DNA from: Verrucomicrobiota bacterium
Lineage (GTDB): Bacteria > Verrucomicrobiota > Verrucomicrobiia > Limisphaerales > UBA8199
DNA length: 35,115 bases
NCBI GenBank assembly: GCA_029974925.1
Contig: JARKQH010000288.1
Coordinates: 1-35,115, forward strand
Direction: 5' to 3'
The stretch's first letter is position 1, and each line of letters opens with the position of its first letter. This document shows, one piece after another, positions 26,326-34,677 of the stretch. The notes under the pieces were generated by a model. The model had not been told where the DNA came from, did not search any database, and saw nothing but the letters and a program-made list of their open reading frames with translations. A program made the position numbers and the translations under genes.

Positions 26326-27617
26326 GCCGGCGGCGGGTTTCATTCGGTGGTCACTTCTGGCAGGTGGCCGCGGTTCTGGCCGGGCTGGGCTTGGGGGCCG
26401 CGGGCTGCGGTTCGGACACGCCCGCTCCCCGGCGTCACATCACTTCCATTCACGGGACCGGGGGCTACGGCGACGCCGCCCGCGTGCTCGCCACCGAGTT
26501 CGAGCGGCGCACCGGCATCCAGGTTACCGTGGTCGAGGCCTCGCTTCTGAGCCTTCGCGAGAAGCAACTCACCGACCTCCTCACCGGCGCGGGCAACTAT
26601 GATGTGCTCCAAATCGCCTACCAGTGGGAGGGGGAACTCTTCCCGCACTTGCGGCCGCTCACGGACGTGGCGCCGGGGCTGATCGCGCACCTCGAGGATT
26701 TCATCCCCACCGTGCGCAGCAACTGCGGGCAATGGGAGGGCCGGATTTACGGCCTGCCCATGGCCTGCGATGTGATCACCCTGCTCTATCGCACCGATGT
26801 GTTTGCCGAGAAGTCGGCCGAGTTCCAACAACGCACGGGCCGCCCCCTGGCGCCGCCGCGCACCTGGCGGGAGTATCTCGAGATTGCGCGTTTCCTGAAT
26901 TCCGAGGCGATTTACGGAAACCTGGTCATGGGCCGCGAGCAATGCTTTACAATCTGGTCCGGCATCCTTTATGGCCTGGGCGGCCGGCTCGTGGACGAAA
27001 ACTGGCGGCCGGAGCTGAATTCCGACGTCGGCGTCGAGAGCCTGACGATCCTTGTGGAAATGTATAGGTATGCCCCGCCGCGGTCCGAAGAGGCGAGCGT
27101 GGACGCGAACCTGGCCTTCGTTCAGGGCCGGGGAGCCATGCTGATGGGCTGGCCGAGCTTGATTTGGCCGCTGCTTTCGGACACCAACCGTTGCAAAGTC
27201 GCCGGCAAAATCGGCGCGGCGGTCATCCCCGGCGGGCGCCCGCAACTCAGCTCCTGGTCGCTGAGCATCAACCCCGCCTGTCGGGATCCCGATGCCGCCC
27301 GCCAATGGATCGAATTCCTCGTCAGCCCCGCCAACACCAAGCGCCTGCTCCTCGAGTACGGCCGGGGCTCGCCGCGCCTCTCCACCTACGCGGACCCGGA
27401 GTGCAAACAGCGCATCTTTTACCATTCCCAATTGCTCGAGGGGTTGGCGGGCAACCAGGCCCGCTTCCGCATCCCGCCCTCGCAGGAGCTCTCGGACTAT
27501 CTCGACAACGAAATTCTGAAAGCCATTCGCGGCCAAACCACCCCCAAAGCCGCGTTGGACCGCACCGCCGCCCGCTGGCGCGAAATCCTGACGCAAACCG
27601 GTTACCTGCGGGAGTAA
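26322..27617 (+). CDS. Extracellular solute-binding lipoprotein (ABC sugar-binding, SBP family 1)
   Basis: Lipobox GAAGC; ARVLATEFERRTGIQVTVVEASLLSLREKQLTDLLTGAGNYDVLQI, GLPMACDVITLLYRTDVFAE, ATG overlaps the RR stop (ATGA, 26322-26325). Confidence 0.9.
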   Translation: MSRRRVSFGGHFWQVAAVLAGLGLGAAGCGSDTPAPRRHITSIHGTGGYGDAARVLATEFERRTGIQVTVVEASLLSLREKQLTDLLTGAGNYDVLQIAYQWEGELFPHLRPLTDVAPGLIAHLEDFIPTVRSNCGQWEGRIYGLPMACDVITLLYRTDVFAEKSAEFQQRTGRPLAPPRTWREYLEIARFLNSEAIYGNLVMGREQCFTIWSGILYGLGGRLVDENWRPELNSDVGVESLTILVEMYRYAPPRSEEASVDANLAFVQGRGAMLMGWPSLIWPLLSDTNRCKVAGKIGAAVIPGGRPQLSSWSLSINPACRDPDAARQWIEFLVSPANTKRLLLEYGRGSPRLSTYADPECKQRIFYHSQLLEGLAGNQARFRIPPSQELSDYLDNEILKAIRGQTTPKAALDRTAARWREILTQTGYLRE

Positions 27618-27727
27618 CCGGGGCGGAAGGTCTCCGCCGCGGCTGCCGGGTCCGGTGCCGCCAGCGGGAGGTGGAGGGGGAGAACCGAATCACGGTTTTT
27701 ATTTCTCGGCGCCGGGTTTTGTGGCAA

Positions 27728-28816
27728 ATGGAGAAGGCAATGCATCTGGCGCACTTACGGCTTCGCGACTTCCGCAATTACCCGCGGTTGGACGTGGATT
27801 TTGCGCCCGGCTTTCACTTGCTGCTGGGGGACAATGCCCAGGGCAAAACCAATATCCTGGAGGCCATCTACCTGATCGCCACCTTGCGCTCGTTCCGCGG
27901 CGTTGGCGGCGCTCAAATGGTGCGCCACGGCCAGAAGGGTTATTTCGTCGGGAGTCACATCATCGGCCAGGGGGAGCACGACACGAAAATGTATTGGTCG
28001 GTGCGGGAACGCAGCTTGAGCCTCGACGGGCGGCCGGTGCGAAAACTGACGGATTACCTCGGGGTATTGCGGACGGTTGTCTTTTGCACGGAAGACCTCC
28101 TGCTGGTCAAAGGGCCCGGGCGGGGGCGGCGACGCTTCCTGGACCTGCTGCTGACTCAGACTTATCCGGGTTATCTCCCCTTGCTCCAGCGTTATACGCG
28201 GGCCCTGCGTTCGCGCAACGCCCTGCTGAAGCAGGCGGCCGCCGACCCTCGAGCCCTGGAAGGTTTCTCACGCGAGCTGGTCAGCGCCGGGCAGGAAATC
28301 ACCCGCTTGCGGCGCGAGCTGGTGCCGCGACTGTCGCCGCTGGCGCGGCTGGCCTACCGGCGCATCTCCAACGACGCGGAGGAGCTGCGGATCGAATATG
28401 CTCCCAGCGTGCGCCAGGATTTTGCGGTGGAATTGGCCCAGAGCCAGCCGCGGGAGCGGACCTGCCGGATGACCGTGATCGGGCCGCACCGCGACGAGGT
28501 GCAATTGCTGCTCAAAGACCGGTCCGCCGCCGAATTTGGCAGCGAGGGCCAGAAGCGGACGCTGGCCATCGCGCTCAAGATGGCTCAAGCGGAGTACCTC
28601 ACCGGCATCCACGGGTCGCCGCCGGTTTTGCTCATTGACGACGTGATGGGCGAGCTGGACGCCAAACGGCGGGGAGGCCTCCTGCCGCTCCTGGAGCGCG
28701 CGCATCACGCGCACGGCCAGGTGTTTATGACCGCCACGGAAGAAAACTGGCCGCGCGAACTCGCCGGTCAGGTCCAACGGTGGACTGTAAAAGCCGGGGC
28801 CTTGGAGCGCGGGTAG
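27728..28816 (+). CDS. recF: DNA replication/repair protein RecF
   Basis: MHLAHLRLRDFRNYPRLDVDFAPGFHLLLGDNAQGKTNILEAIYLIATLRSFR, RRRFLDLLLTQTYPGYL, GPHRDEVQLLL, FGSEGQKRTLAIALKMAQ, PVLLIDDVMGELD; start 27728 or 27740. Confidence 0.96.
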   Translation: MEKAMHLAHLRLRDFRNYPRLDVDFAPGFHLLLGDNAQGKTNILEAIYLIATLRSFRGVGGAQMVRHGQKGYFVGSHIIGQGEHDTKMYWSVRERSLSLDGRPVRKLTDYLGVLRTVVFCTEDLLLVKGPGRGRRRFLDLLLTQTYPGYLPLLQRYTRALRSRNALLKQAAADPRALEGFSRELVSAGQEITRLRRELVPRLSPLARLAYRRISNDAEELRIEYAPSVRQDFAVELAQSQPRERTCRMTVIGPHRDEVQLLLKDRSAAEFGSEGQKRTLAIALKMAQAEYLTGIHGSPPVLLIDDVMGELDAKRRGGLLPLLERAHHAHGQVFMTATEENWPRELAGQVQRWTVKAGALERG

Positions 28817-28925
28817 GCCCCCGTTCGGGCTGGCGCGATTTCCCGCGTGACATGCGCGAGAGCTTTTCCTTCACCCCAGCCCCCGGCCCCGGCGGACGGG
28901 GGTTCGAGAGGAGGCGCCGCCTGGT

Positions 28926-29906
28926 TTATTCATGAATTTCCACCACGTCGCGGTCCCGCAATGCTTCGGTCTTGTGCACTTGCTGGCCATCGAAGCGACT
29001 GTGGCCCCATAACCGCGCATATTTCATCTGGTCCGGCAGATCACGGTGTATCTGCCGGGCCAGGTCCGCCACCGTCGCCCCTGCCGGCAACACGAACGGT
29101 CGCTGCATGTCCGCGGGTTTTCCCGGCTCCTTCGCATACACGCGGATCACCCCCAGCAACTCCCATAACGCCCGAAACCATTCCTCCAATCCCAGCCCCG
29201 TCCGGGCGCTGACGGGCAGCACCCGCAGCCGCGGATACAACTCGCGCAGGACCGGAATGGCGTCGGCCGCGGCCAGCTCCGCCTTGTTGACCACCATCAG
29301 TCCCGCATGTCTGCCGGGTTCCGATGCCGGAATATCCCGCGCCGGCACCGAAACCAGTTCCAGGCCGCGCGCGGTCAAGGCCCCCAGGATTTCCTCGCTT
29401 TGTTCGAGAAGGCGCTCCTCGCGGCCGTCGAGCACGACGCAGACGACGTCCGAGTTGCGGAGGGTGCCCATCAACCCCGGGGGCACGTGTGCGGGCGTGA
29501 TGGGCGGCGTGTCCACCAGTTCGATTGGAATGTCGTCCCGATGCCAGATGCCGGGTTGCGGCAGGGTGGTGGTGAAGGGGTAATCGGCGACTTTGACCTC
29601 GGCGTTGGTGGTGGCCGCCAGGAGACTGCTTTTCCCGCTGTTGGGTGGCCCGGCCAGGACCACCTGGCCTGCCCCCGTCTTCGGGATGTGGAACGGGTCC
29701 GGCCCCTTGCTCGCGCTGGATTTCTGCCCCGCCTTCCGCAACTGGCTCAGGCGGCGCTTCAGGTCCGCCTGCATTTTCTCCGTCCCCTTGTGCTTGGGGA
29801 TGGCCGCCAGCATGTCCTGTAATGCCGTGATCCGCTCCTCGTCCGAGCCCGCCTGCCGGTAGCGGAGCTCCGCCTTCTCGTATTCCGGTGTCAGATTCGC
29901 CGGCAT
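28926..29906 (-). CDS. OBG/DRG-type GTPase with C-terminal TGS domain
   Basis: QVVLAGPPNSGKSSLLAATTNAEVKVADYPFTTTLPQPGIWHRDDIPIELVDTPPI, VVNKAEL, TGS: PFVLPAGATVADLARQIHRDLPDQMKYARLWGHSRFDGQQVHKTEALRDRDVVEIHE. Confidence 0.92.
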   Translation of the reverse strand: MPANLTPEYEKAELRYRQAGSDEERITALQDMLAAIPKHKGTEKMQADLKRRLSQLRKAGQKSSASKGPDPFHIPKTGAGQVVLAGPPNSGKSSLLAATTNAEVKVADYPFTTTLPQPGIWHRDDIPIELVDTPPITPAHVPPGLMGTLRNSDVVCVVLDGREERLLEQSEEILGALTARGLELVSVPARDIPASEPGRHAGLMVVNKAELAAADAIPVLRELYPRLRVLPVSARTGLGLEEWFRALWELLGVIRVYAKEPGKPADMQRPFVLPAGATVADLARQIHRDLPDQMKYARLWGHSRFDGQQVHKTEALRDRDVVEIHE

Positions 29907-29915
29907 GACGATGGG

Positions 29916-30884
29916 TCAGAAGGTCAACCCCGCTTTTCGCCCCGTCGCCAGGATGTGGTCCCGCCCGGCCGCGTATTCCTCGGGGCCGTTGAGATGTTCG
30001 ATCATCAGCGGCGGGTTCTGCGGCAGCGCGGCCAGCCGCCGCAGGTAGGTGGAATAATCCAGTTCACCCTTGCCCGGCACCACTTCGCGAAAATGCACAT
30101 TCATTTCGATGTCCCAGGTCAGGTCCTTGGCATGGCAGCTCGCAATCCAGCGCCCGAGCTTGTCAAAGCACTCGTTGAGCAGCGCCGTGTTGCGGTAGAA
30201 ACGCTCGGGCGAGTTGATCAGGTTGCAGGGGTCCAGGTGGACCCCGAACCCCTTCCGGTCCACCGCCTTGATCATTCGCAGACAGCTCCCGGGACTGTCC
30301 GGATACGCCCACCCCATCATTTCATAGCAGAATTTCGCCCGCTTCGGCTTGACCGCGTCAATGATCTTTCGGGCGTTTTCGACGCTGGCGTCGAAATGTT
30401 TCCACGTCAGGTTGTCCGGATGCGGCCCGAACCACGACGTCGGATTGTAAGACCCCGCAATATCCACGCAGCACCGCGCCCCGATCTCGTCCGCGAGCGC
30501 CAGCCCCTCCGTCACCGCCTGCAAGTTCTGCCGCCGCTTTTCGGGGTCCGCGTCCAGCAGGTTCACCCAACGCCCCACTTCCGCCACCACCACGTCATGC
30601 CTGGCGAAGGCGCGCTCGAACGCCCGGATGCGATCCCCCTCCTTCAAGGCAACATTGGGGCAATACGCCGCCCGGTAGCCCAGCTTCCGATGGGCCAGGG
30701 CCAGCTCTTCCGGGTCCTCGGTTCGCGCAAACACAGGCGCCCCCAATCGAATGGATTGTGGTGCCCGCCGGGACGCCCCCTCTGCCGAACCGATCGCACC
30801 GGAGCCCGGATGCCACAGGGGAGCGGTCGCGGCAAAGGCAATCGAGGAACGCAGGAAATGGCGACGTGAGCAGGCAGATTTCAT
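29916..30884 (-). CDS. Tat-exported sugar phosphate isomerase/epimerase-like TIM-barrel protein
   Basis: SRRHFLRSSIAFAATAPLW Tat signal; KFCYEMMGWAYPDSPGSCLRMIKAVDRKGFGVHLDPCNLI, CHAKDL, VVPGKGELDYSTYLRRLAALP. Start 30884 (AGGAG-adjacent) or 30899. Confidence 0.85.
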   Translation of the reverse strand: MKSACSRRHFLRSSIAFAATAPLWHPGSGAIGSAEGASRRAPQSIRLGAPVFARTEDPEELALAHRKLGYRAAYCPNVALKEGDRIRAFERAFARHDVVVAEVGRWVNLLDADPEKRRQNLQAVTEGLALADEIGARCCVDIAGSYNPTSWFGPHPDNLTWKHFDASVENARKIIDAVKPKRAKFCYEMMGWAYPDSPGSCLRMIKAVDRKGFGVHLDPCNLINSPERFYRNTALLNECFDKLGRWIASCHAKDLTWDIEMNVHFREVVPGKGELDYSTYLRRLAALPQNPPLMIEHLNGPEEYAAGRDHILATGRKAGLTF

Positions 30885-30962
30885 GCTCCTTTTTCCCATG
30901 TTCAGCGCCTGATTTCAAGGCCAGAACCGTGCCGCGCCCCGCCCCGGGGGGGATTGAAACGC

Positions 30963-31814
30963 TCAGCCGTCCTTCGCGCCGAAGCCCGCGGGGGGCCGGA
31001 ACCGCGGCCGGTCCACCTGGTGCCGCACGCGACGCTGCGGGCTGTCGGGGGTGAAAATCTCGTACGAAAACGGCGCCTGGGAGTACATGCCGCCCGCCCA
31101 GCGCCGCAGACGATGGTGAACAACCCAGAGCGGTTTCAACATCCGCGCCCACGCCGGCGCGCTGCGGCGCAACTCCCGCGCCTCCCGGCGCGCATTGGGC
31201 GCCGCGCTCATGTTCGCCCCCGTCTGCGTGAACGCCGAGGTGAACCGGCCCAGGGTGGCCATCGCCACCCCGCGCCTCAGCAGTCGCAACATCCATTCCC
31301 CATCCCCCACGTCCCGCAGGTTCGGGTCAAAAAAACAGTCATAATCAAACACCACCCGCCGGCGGAAAAAAGTCGCACAACTCAAGGTCGAGAGGTGGCA
31401 CGTCCACGTGTGATACTTCAGGGGCGTCAGCATTTTGCGATGCCACAGATACCTCCCCGAACCGTCCACCATCACCACATCCCCAAACACCAGGTCCACC
31501 TCCGGATGGGCCGCAAAGAAATCCGTCACGGCGCGCAGCGCCCCCGGCAGATACTGTTCGTCGCAATTCAGCCAGGCGAGAATCTCGCCCCGGCTCCGCC
31601 GCAGACCCCGGTTTACCGCGTCATACATCCCCCGGTCCTTCTCCACAAACGCTCGCACCCGCCCATCTGCGTTCAGCCATTCCAGCGTGCCGTCATCCGA
31701 ACCGGCGTCTTGCACAATGTGCTCGACCTCGGCCCCTTGGTCCGCCACCGAGGCAATGCACAGGCGCAGCCATTGGCCGCTGCGGAAACTGGGGGTGACC
31801 ACGGAAACCAGCAT
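30963..31814 (-). CDS. Family 2 glycosyltransferase
   Basis: MLVSVVTPSFRSGQWLRLCIASVADQ, VEHIVQDAGSDDGTLEWL, DRGMYDAVNRGLRRSRGEILAWLNCDEQYLPGAL. Confidence 0.95.
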   Translation of the reverse strand: MLVSVVTPSFRSGQWLRLCIASVADQGAEVEHIVQDAGSDDGTLEWLNADGRVRAFVEKDRGMYDAVNRGLRRSRGEILAWLNCDEQYLPGALRAVTDFFAAHPEVDLVFGDVVMVDGSGRYLWHRKMLTPLKYHTWTCHLSTLSCATFFRRRVVFDYDCFFDPNLRDVGDGEWMLRLLRRGVAMATLGRFTSAFTQTGANMSAAPNARREARELRRSAPAWARMLKPLWVVHHRLRRWAGGMYSQAPFSYEIFTPDSPQRRVRHQVDRPRFRPPAGFGAKDG

Positions 31815-31989
31815 GACGCAAGATCAGTTGGCCGACGCCATTCTGTCAACATCACCGCCGCCCGCCTGCCCATCAAACCTCGATTGCATGCGCCAAGCCT
31901 GCCATAACTCCGGACCCCGGCCAAGGCAATCCCGGGTCCCGGGCCGCGCCCGTTCCGTTTTGTTCGTTGACACCTCCGCCAGCGCCCGC

Positions 31990-32018
31990 TTGCGCTGGAC
32001 GCCCGGCTGGCGGATACT
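31990..32018 (+). promoter_or_regulatory. Putative promoter positioned for a leaderless serine acetyltransferase mRNA
   Basis: TTGCGC (31990-31995), 17-bp spacer, GATACT (32013-32018), GTG start at 32025. Confidence 0.4.
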
Positions 32019-32024
32019 CGCAGC

Positions 32025-32945
32025 GTGCAGTTGACGGTGCCCAAACTGACCGAACGGTTGCTTGACTCCTACGCGCGCGTGGGCGGCATCAACCATCTCG
32101 ACGAAATCAACCTCCCCTCCAAACGCGCCGTGGCGGTCATCACCATGGACTTGCTGCGCCTGCTCTTCCCGGGCTTCTTCGACGAAAAACTCATCCATTC
32201 CTCCGAACTGCGGGAGCAGACCACCGCCTTGCTGCAAAAGGTGTTCAAAAACCTCGAGGCCGAAATCGCCAAAAGCCTCCGTTACCACCCGCCCCCCGAG
32301 CTGCCCCAGAAGGATTTCAAGAGTGTCGCCCGCGCGTACACGGTGGATTTTCTCGACAGCCTGCCTCGCATCCGGGATTTGCTCGCCACCGATGCCGAGG
32401 CCGCCTACAACGGCGACCCCGCCGCCCTGAGCAAAGAAGAGGTGATTGTCGCCTACCCTTGCATCGAAGCCATCGCCGTCCAGCGCCTCGCCCACGAGCT
32501 TTACCTTAAGAACGTGGCCCTCATCCCGCGAATCATGACCGAATGGGCCCACAGCCGGACCGGCATGGACCTCCATCCCGGCGCCCAGATCGGCTCCCAT
32601 TTCTTCGTGGACCATTGCACCGGCACGGTGATTGGCGAAACCGCCGTCATCGGCAACCATGTCAAGATGTATCAGGGCGTCGGCCTGGTGGCCCGCTCGC
32701 TGGCCGCCGGCCAGCAGTTGCGCGGCCAGAAACGCCACCCCACCGTCGAAGACCATGTAACCATCTACGCCGGCGCCACCATCATGGGCGGCGACACCAT
32801 CGTCGGCGAGGGCAGCACCATTGGCGCGAACGTCTTCCTCACCTCCAGCGTCCCGGCCTACTCCCTCGTCATCCAGGAAGAGGCCAACGTCAAGGTCATG
32901 GACAAACGCTCCCGCCAAAAACCCCGCCTCGACCCCAACATCTGA
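32025..32945 (+). CDS. cysE: Serine O-acetyltransferase, EpsC/CysE-type left-handed beta-helix enzyme (GTG start)
   Basis: GMDLHPGAQIGSHFFVDHCTGTVIGETAVIGNHVKMYQGVGLVA...HPTVEDHVTIYAGATIMGGDTIVGEGSTIGANVFLTSSVPAYS. Confidence 0.9.
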   Translation: MQLTVPKLTERLLDSYARVGGINHLDEINLPSKRAVAVITMDLLRLLFPGFFDEKLIHSSELREQTTALLQKVFKNLEAEIAKSLRYHPPPELPQKDFKSVARAYTVDFLDSLPRIRDLLATDAEAAYNGDPAALSKEEVIVAYPCIEAIAVQRLAHELYLKNVALIPRIMTEWAHSRTGMDLHPGAQIGSHFFVDHCTGTVIGETAVIGNHVKMYQGVGLVARSLAAGQQLRGQKRHPTVEDHVTIYAGATIMGGDTIVGEGSTIGANVFLTSSVPAYSLVIQEEANVKVMDKRSRQKPRLDPNI

Positions 32946-33001
32946 GCCGCGGTCAAGAACAATAGGGGCTGTTTTGCGCTGGCCGGCGGGCGCCTCCCTG
33001 C

Positions 33002-33007
33002 TATAAT
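33002..33007 (+). promoter_or_regulatory. Extended -10 promoter element (TGCTATAAT)
   Basis: Perfect TATAAT with upstream TGN, 6 nt before the ATG at 33014. Confidence 0.5.
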
Positions 33008-33013
33008 TGCGCC

Positions 33014-33949
33014 ATGCACGAGCGCTTGCTTTCCTCTTGCGTTATCCTCCTTCTCTCCCTGTGCTTGTCCGCCGGCCAAACCACCTCCTTCACCTACCAG
33101 GGGCGTCTGGCCGAAAACGGCGCCGCCGTTTCGGGGCCCTACGACCTGGCCTTCAAGCTTTTCGACCAGCCCGGCGGCGGCGCCCAGCAGGGCAGCACGG
33201 TTTCCCGCGATGGCCTCTGGATCAGCAACGGCCTTTTTGCCGTCGAGCTGGACTTCGGCTCCGCCCCGCTCGATGGCTCACCCCGCTGGCTCGAAATCTC
33301 GGCGCGCAAAACCGGCGATCCCGCGCCCCCGACCGTTCTGCTGCCCCGGCAACCCATCACCGCCGCTCCCTACGCCGTCAAAGCCCTCGCCGCGGCCTCC
33401 TACCTCGGCCCGGTTGCCGACACCCAGCTTTCCCCCAACGTTGCCTTGCGCAACGCCAGCCAGACCTTCACCGCCCCGGTCCAGTTCGCCAGTGCCAGCG
33501 GCGCCTTCTCCGGCACGTTCGCCGGCAACGGCTCTGGCTTGACAAATCTCCCCGTCACCGGCAGCGCCGGCGGCGCCGGATTCATCACCGGACGCATCAA
33601 CCAGTTGCCCACCTCGGCCGGTTCCGTTTTCTTCGCTTCCGCCAGCGGAATCACCGACGCCACAGCCACCGAGGCCCTGACCACCACTCTCTCCCCGGCG
33701 GTTTCCGCCGTCGCCACGGGTCTCAGTGTCCGGCTTTCCCAACCCCCGGGCGCCGGGAACTCCCTGACCTTCACCCTTCGCGTCAACGGCTCCGATACCG
33801 CCGTTTCCTGCACCATCGCCGGCTCCGCCCGCACGGCGGAATCCGCCGCCGCCGCCTTCATCCCTGCCGGCTCGGAATTGTCCATCAGCATCAGAGCGGC
33901 AGGCGTGCCCAACAGCGGTTCGGCGCTCTTCGGGTGGCTGTTTCAATAG
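33014..33949 (+). CDS. Exported tail-fibre-like hypothetical protein
   Basis: Signal peptide MHERLLSSCVILLLSLCLSAG; FTYQGRLAENGAAVSGPYDLAFKLFD; LRNASQTFTAPVQFASASGAFSGTFAGNGSGLTNLPV repeat-type sequence. Confidence 0.75.
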   Translation: MHERLLSSCVILLLSLCLSAGQTTSFTYQGRLAENGAAVSGPYDLAFKLFDQPGGGAQQGSTVSRDGLWISNGLFAVELDFGSAPLDGSPRWLEISARKTGDPAPPTVLLPRQPITAAPYAVKALAAASYLGPVADTQLSPNVALRNASQTFTAPVQFASASGAFSGTFAGNGSGLTNLPVTGSAGGAGFITGRINQLPTSAGSVFFASASGITDATATEALTTTLSPAVSAVATGLSVRLSQPPGAGNSLTFTLRVNGSDTAVSCTIAGSARTAESAAAAFIPAGSELSISIRAAGVPNSGSALFGWLFQ

Positions 33950-34154
33950 CCTCAATGGCAGGTGTTTAACACCCACAGTGCCTTCACCCCGGCCACCGCA
34001 TCTCCCGTTTCCTCACCCTCTTGACTCGTCCCTTGGGCCGGGTCCTGGCTCCCTTTTGCCCTCCACACCCGGTGGCGGGCCTCAGCCCTGGCCGGCGGCT
34101 GGAAATCGTAAAGCGTTGGGAAACAAGAGCCTGTGGCGTAATTGAAGTCTTCGC

Positions 34155-34212
34155 AAAAAAATGAAAATTTTTTTGAAAAAACGCTTGCGCGTTCTCCAAC
34201 TCCCGCTATTGT
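34155..34212 (+). promoter_or_regulatory. rRNA promoter P1 with phased A-tracts
   Basis: A-tracts 34155-34161, 34164-34174 (A4T7), 34176-34181; TTGCGC 34185-34190, 16-bp spacer, TATTGT 34207-34212. Confidence 0.5.
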
Positions 34213-34262
34213 GTGCGCCCTGTTCTTTGCGAGACAGTTTTGACGCGGTCGAAAACAGGCCG

Positions 34263-34311
34263 AAAAAAAATAAAAAGAACCTGTTGACGACTCGGGTAAA
34301 ACCGGTAAGAT
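34263..34311 (+). promoter_or_regulatory. rRNA promoter P2
   Basis: A8 tract 34263-34270; TTGACG 34284-34289; 16-bp spacer; TAAGAT 34306-34311. Confidence 0.6.
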
Positions 34312-34339
34312 AAAGGTGTTGCTGAGAGCAACCGCAGCG

Positions 34340-34389
34340 AAAAAAAACTTGCAGAAAGTTGTTGACGCTGCTGGCAGATCAGATAATCT
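34340..34389 (+). promoter_or_regulatory. rRNA promoter P3
   Basis: A8 tract 34340-34347; TTGACG 34362-34367; 16-bp spacer; TAATCT 34384-34389 (or GATAAT 34382-34387). Confidence 0.6.
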
Positions 34390-34416
34390 GACTGCGTAAC
34401 TAACAAAGCTCTGAGA

Positions 34417-34456
34417 AGCCGAGTTAAAGTGGATAAATCGGCTCCTCGGATTTTTT
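34417..34456 (+). promoter_or_regulatory. Attenuator/terminator-like element in rRNA leader
   Basis: AGCCGA (34417-34422)/TCGGCT (34438-34443), or alternatively CCGAG (34419-34423)/CTCGG (34445-34449), followed by A and T6 (34451-34456). Confidence 0.35.
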
Positions 34457-34538
34457 GTCCCCCGCAGAGGGGCAAAACCAGCGGTTGGTTGGACGCGCTG
34501 GAGAGATGGGAAAAGATTTTTCGGGTGGCAACACCCGC

Positions 34539-34551
34539 TGCTCATTGAAAA
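34539..34551 (+). promoter_or_regulatory. boxA-like antitermination element in rRNA leader
   Basis: TGCTCATTGAAAA, similar to the E. coli rrn boxA TGCTCTTTAACAA. Confidence 0.45.
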
Positions 34552-34677
34552 TTGAATTGTGCGATAAGTTTTAGAGCCCCTTCAGGTCCATCCTGTTAGT
34601 GGGATGGGTTTGGAGAGTTTTAATAGTAAGACACCAGTCCGGTTTTCACGAGCCGGACCGGAATCAACTAACGTTTT

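Noticed and set aside
26340-27596. 418-aa minus-strand ORF antisense to the solute-binding protein
   Set aside because: No domain signal; the plus-strand frame has a lipobox and a clear SBP sequence.
27682-27712. AACCG-aatca-CGGTT followed by TTTATTT as a terminator between the SBP and recF genes
   Set aside because: Only a 5-bp stem; too weak to call without transcript-end data.
27164-27727. N-terminal extension of the 550-aa RecF ORF
   Set aside because: Overlaps the SBP gene out of frame; RecF homology begins at MHLAHLRLRDFRNY.
34428-34436. DnaA-box-like AGTGGATAA, considered together with recF and a topoisomerase B gene as an oriC hint
   Set aside because: Single imperfect box inside an rRNA leader; no dnaA/dnaN and no cluster of boxes.
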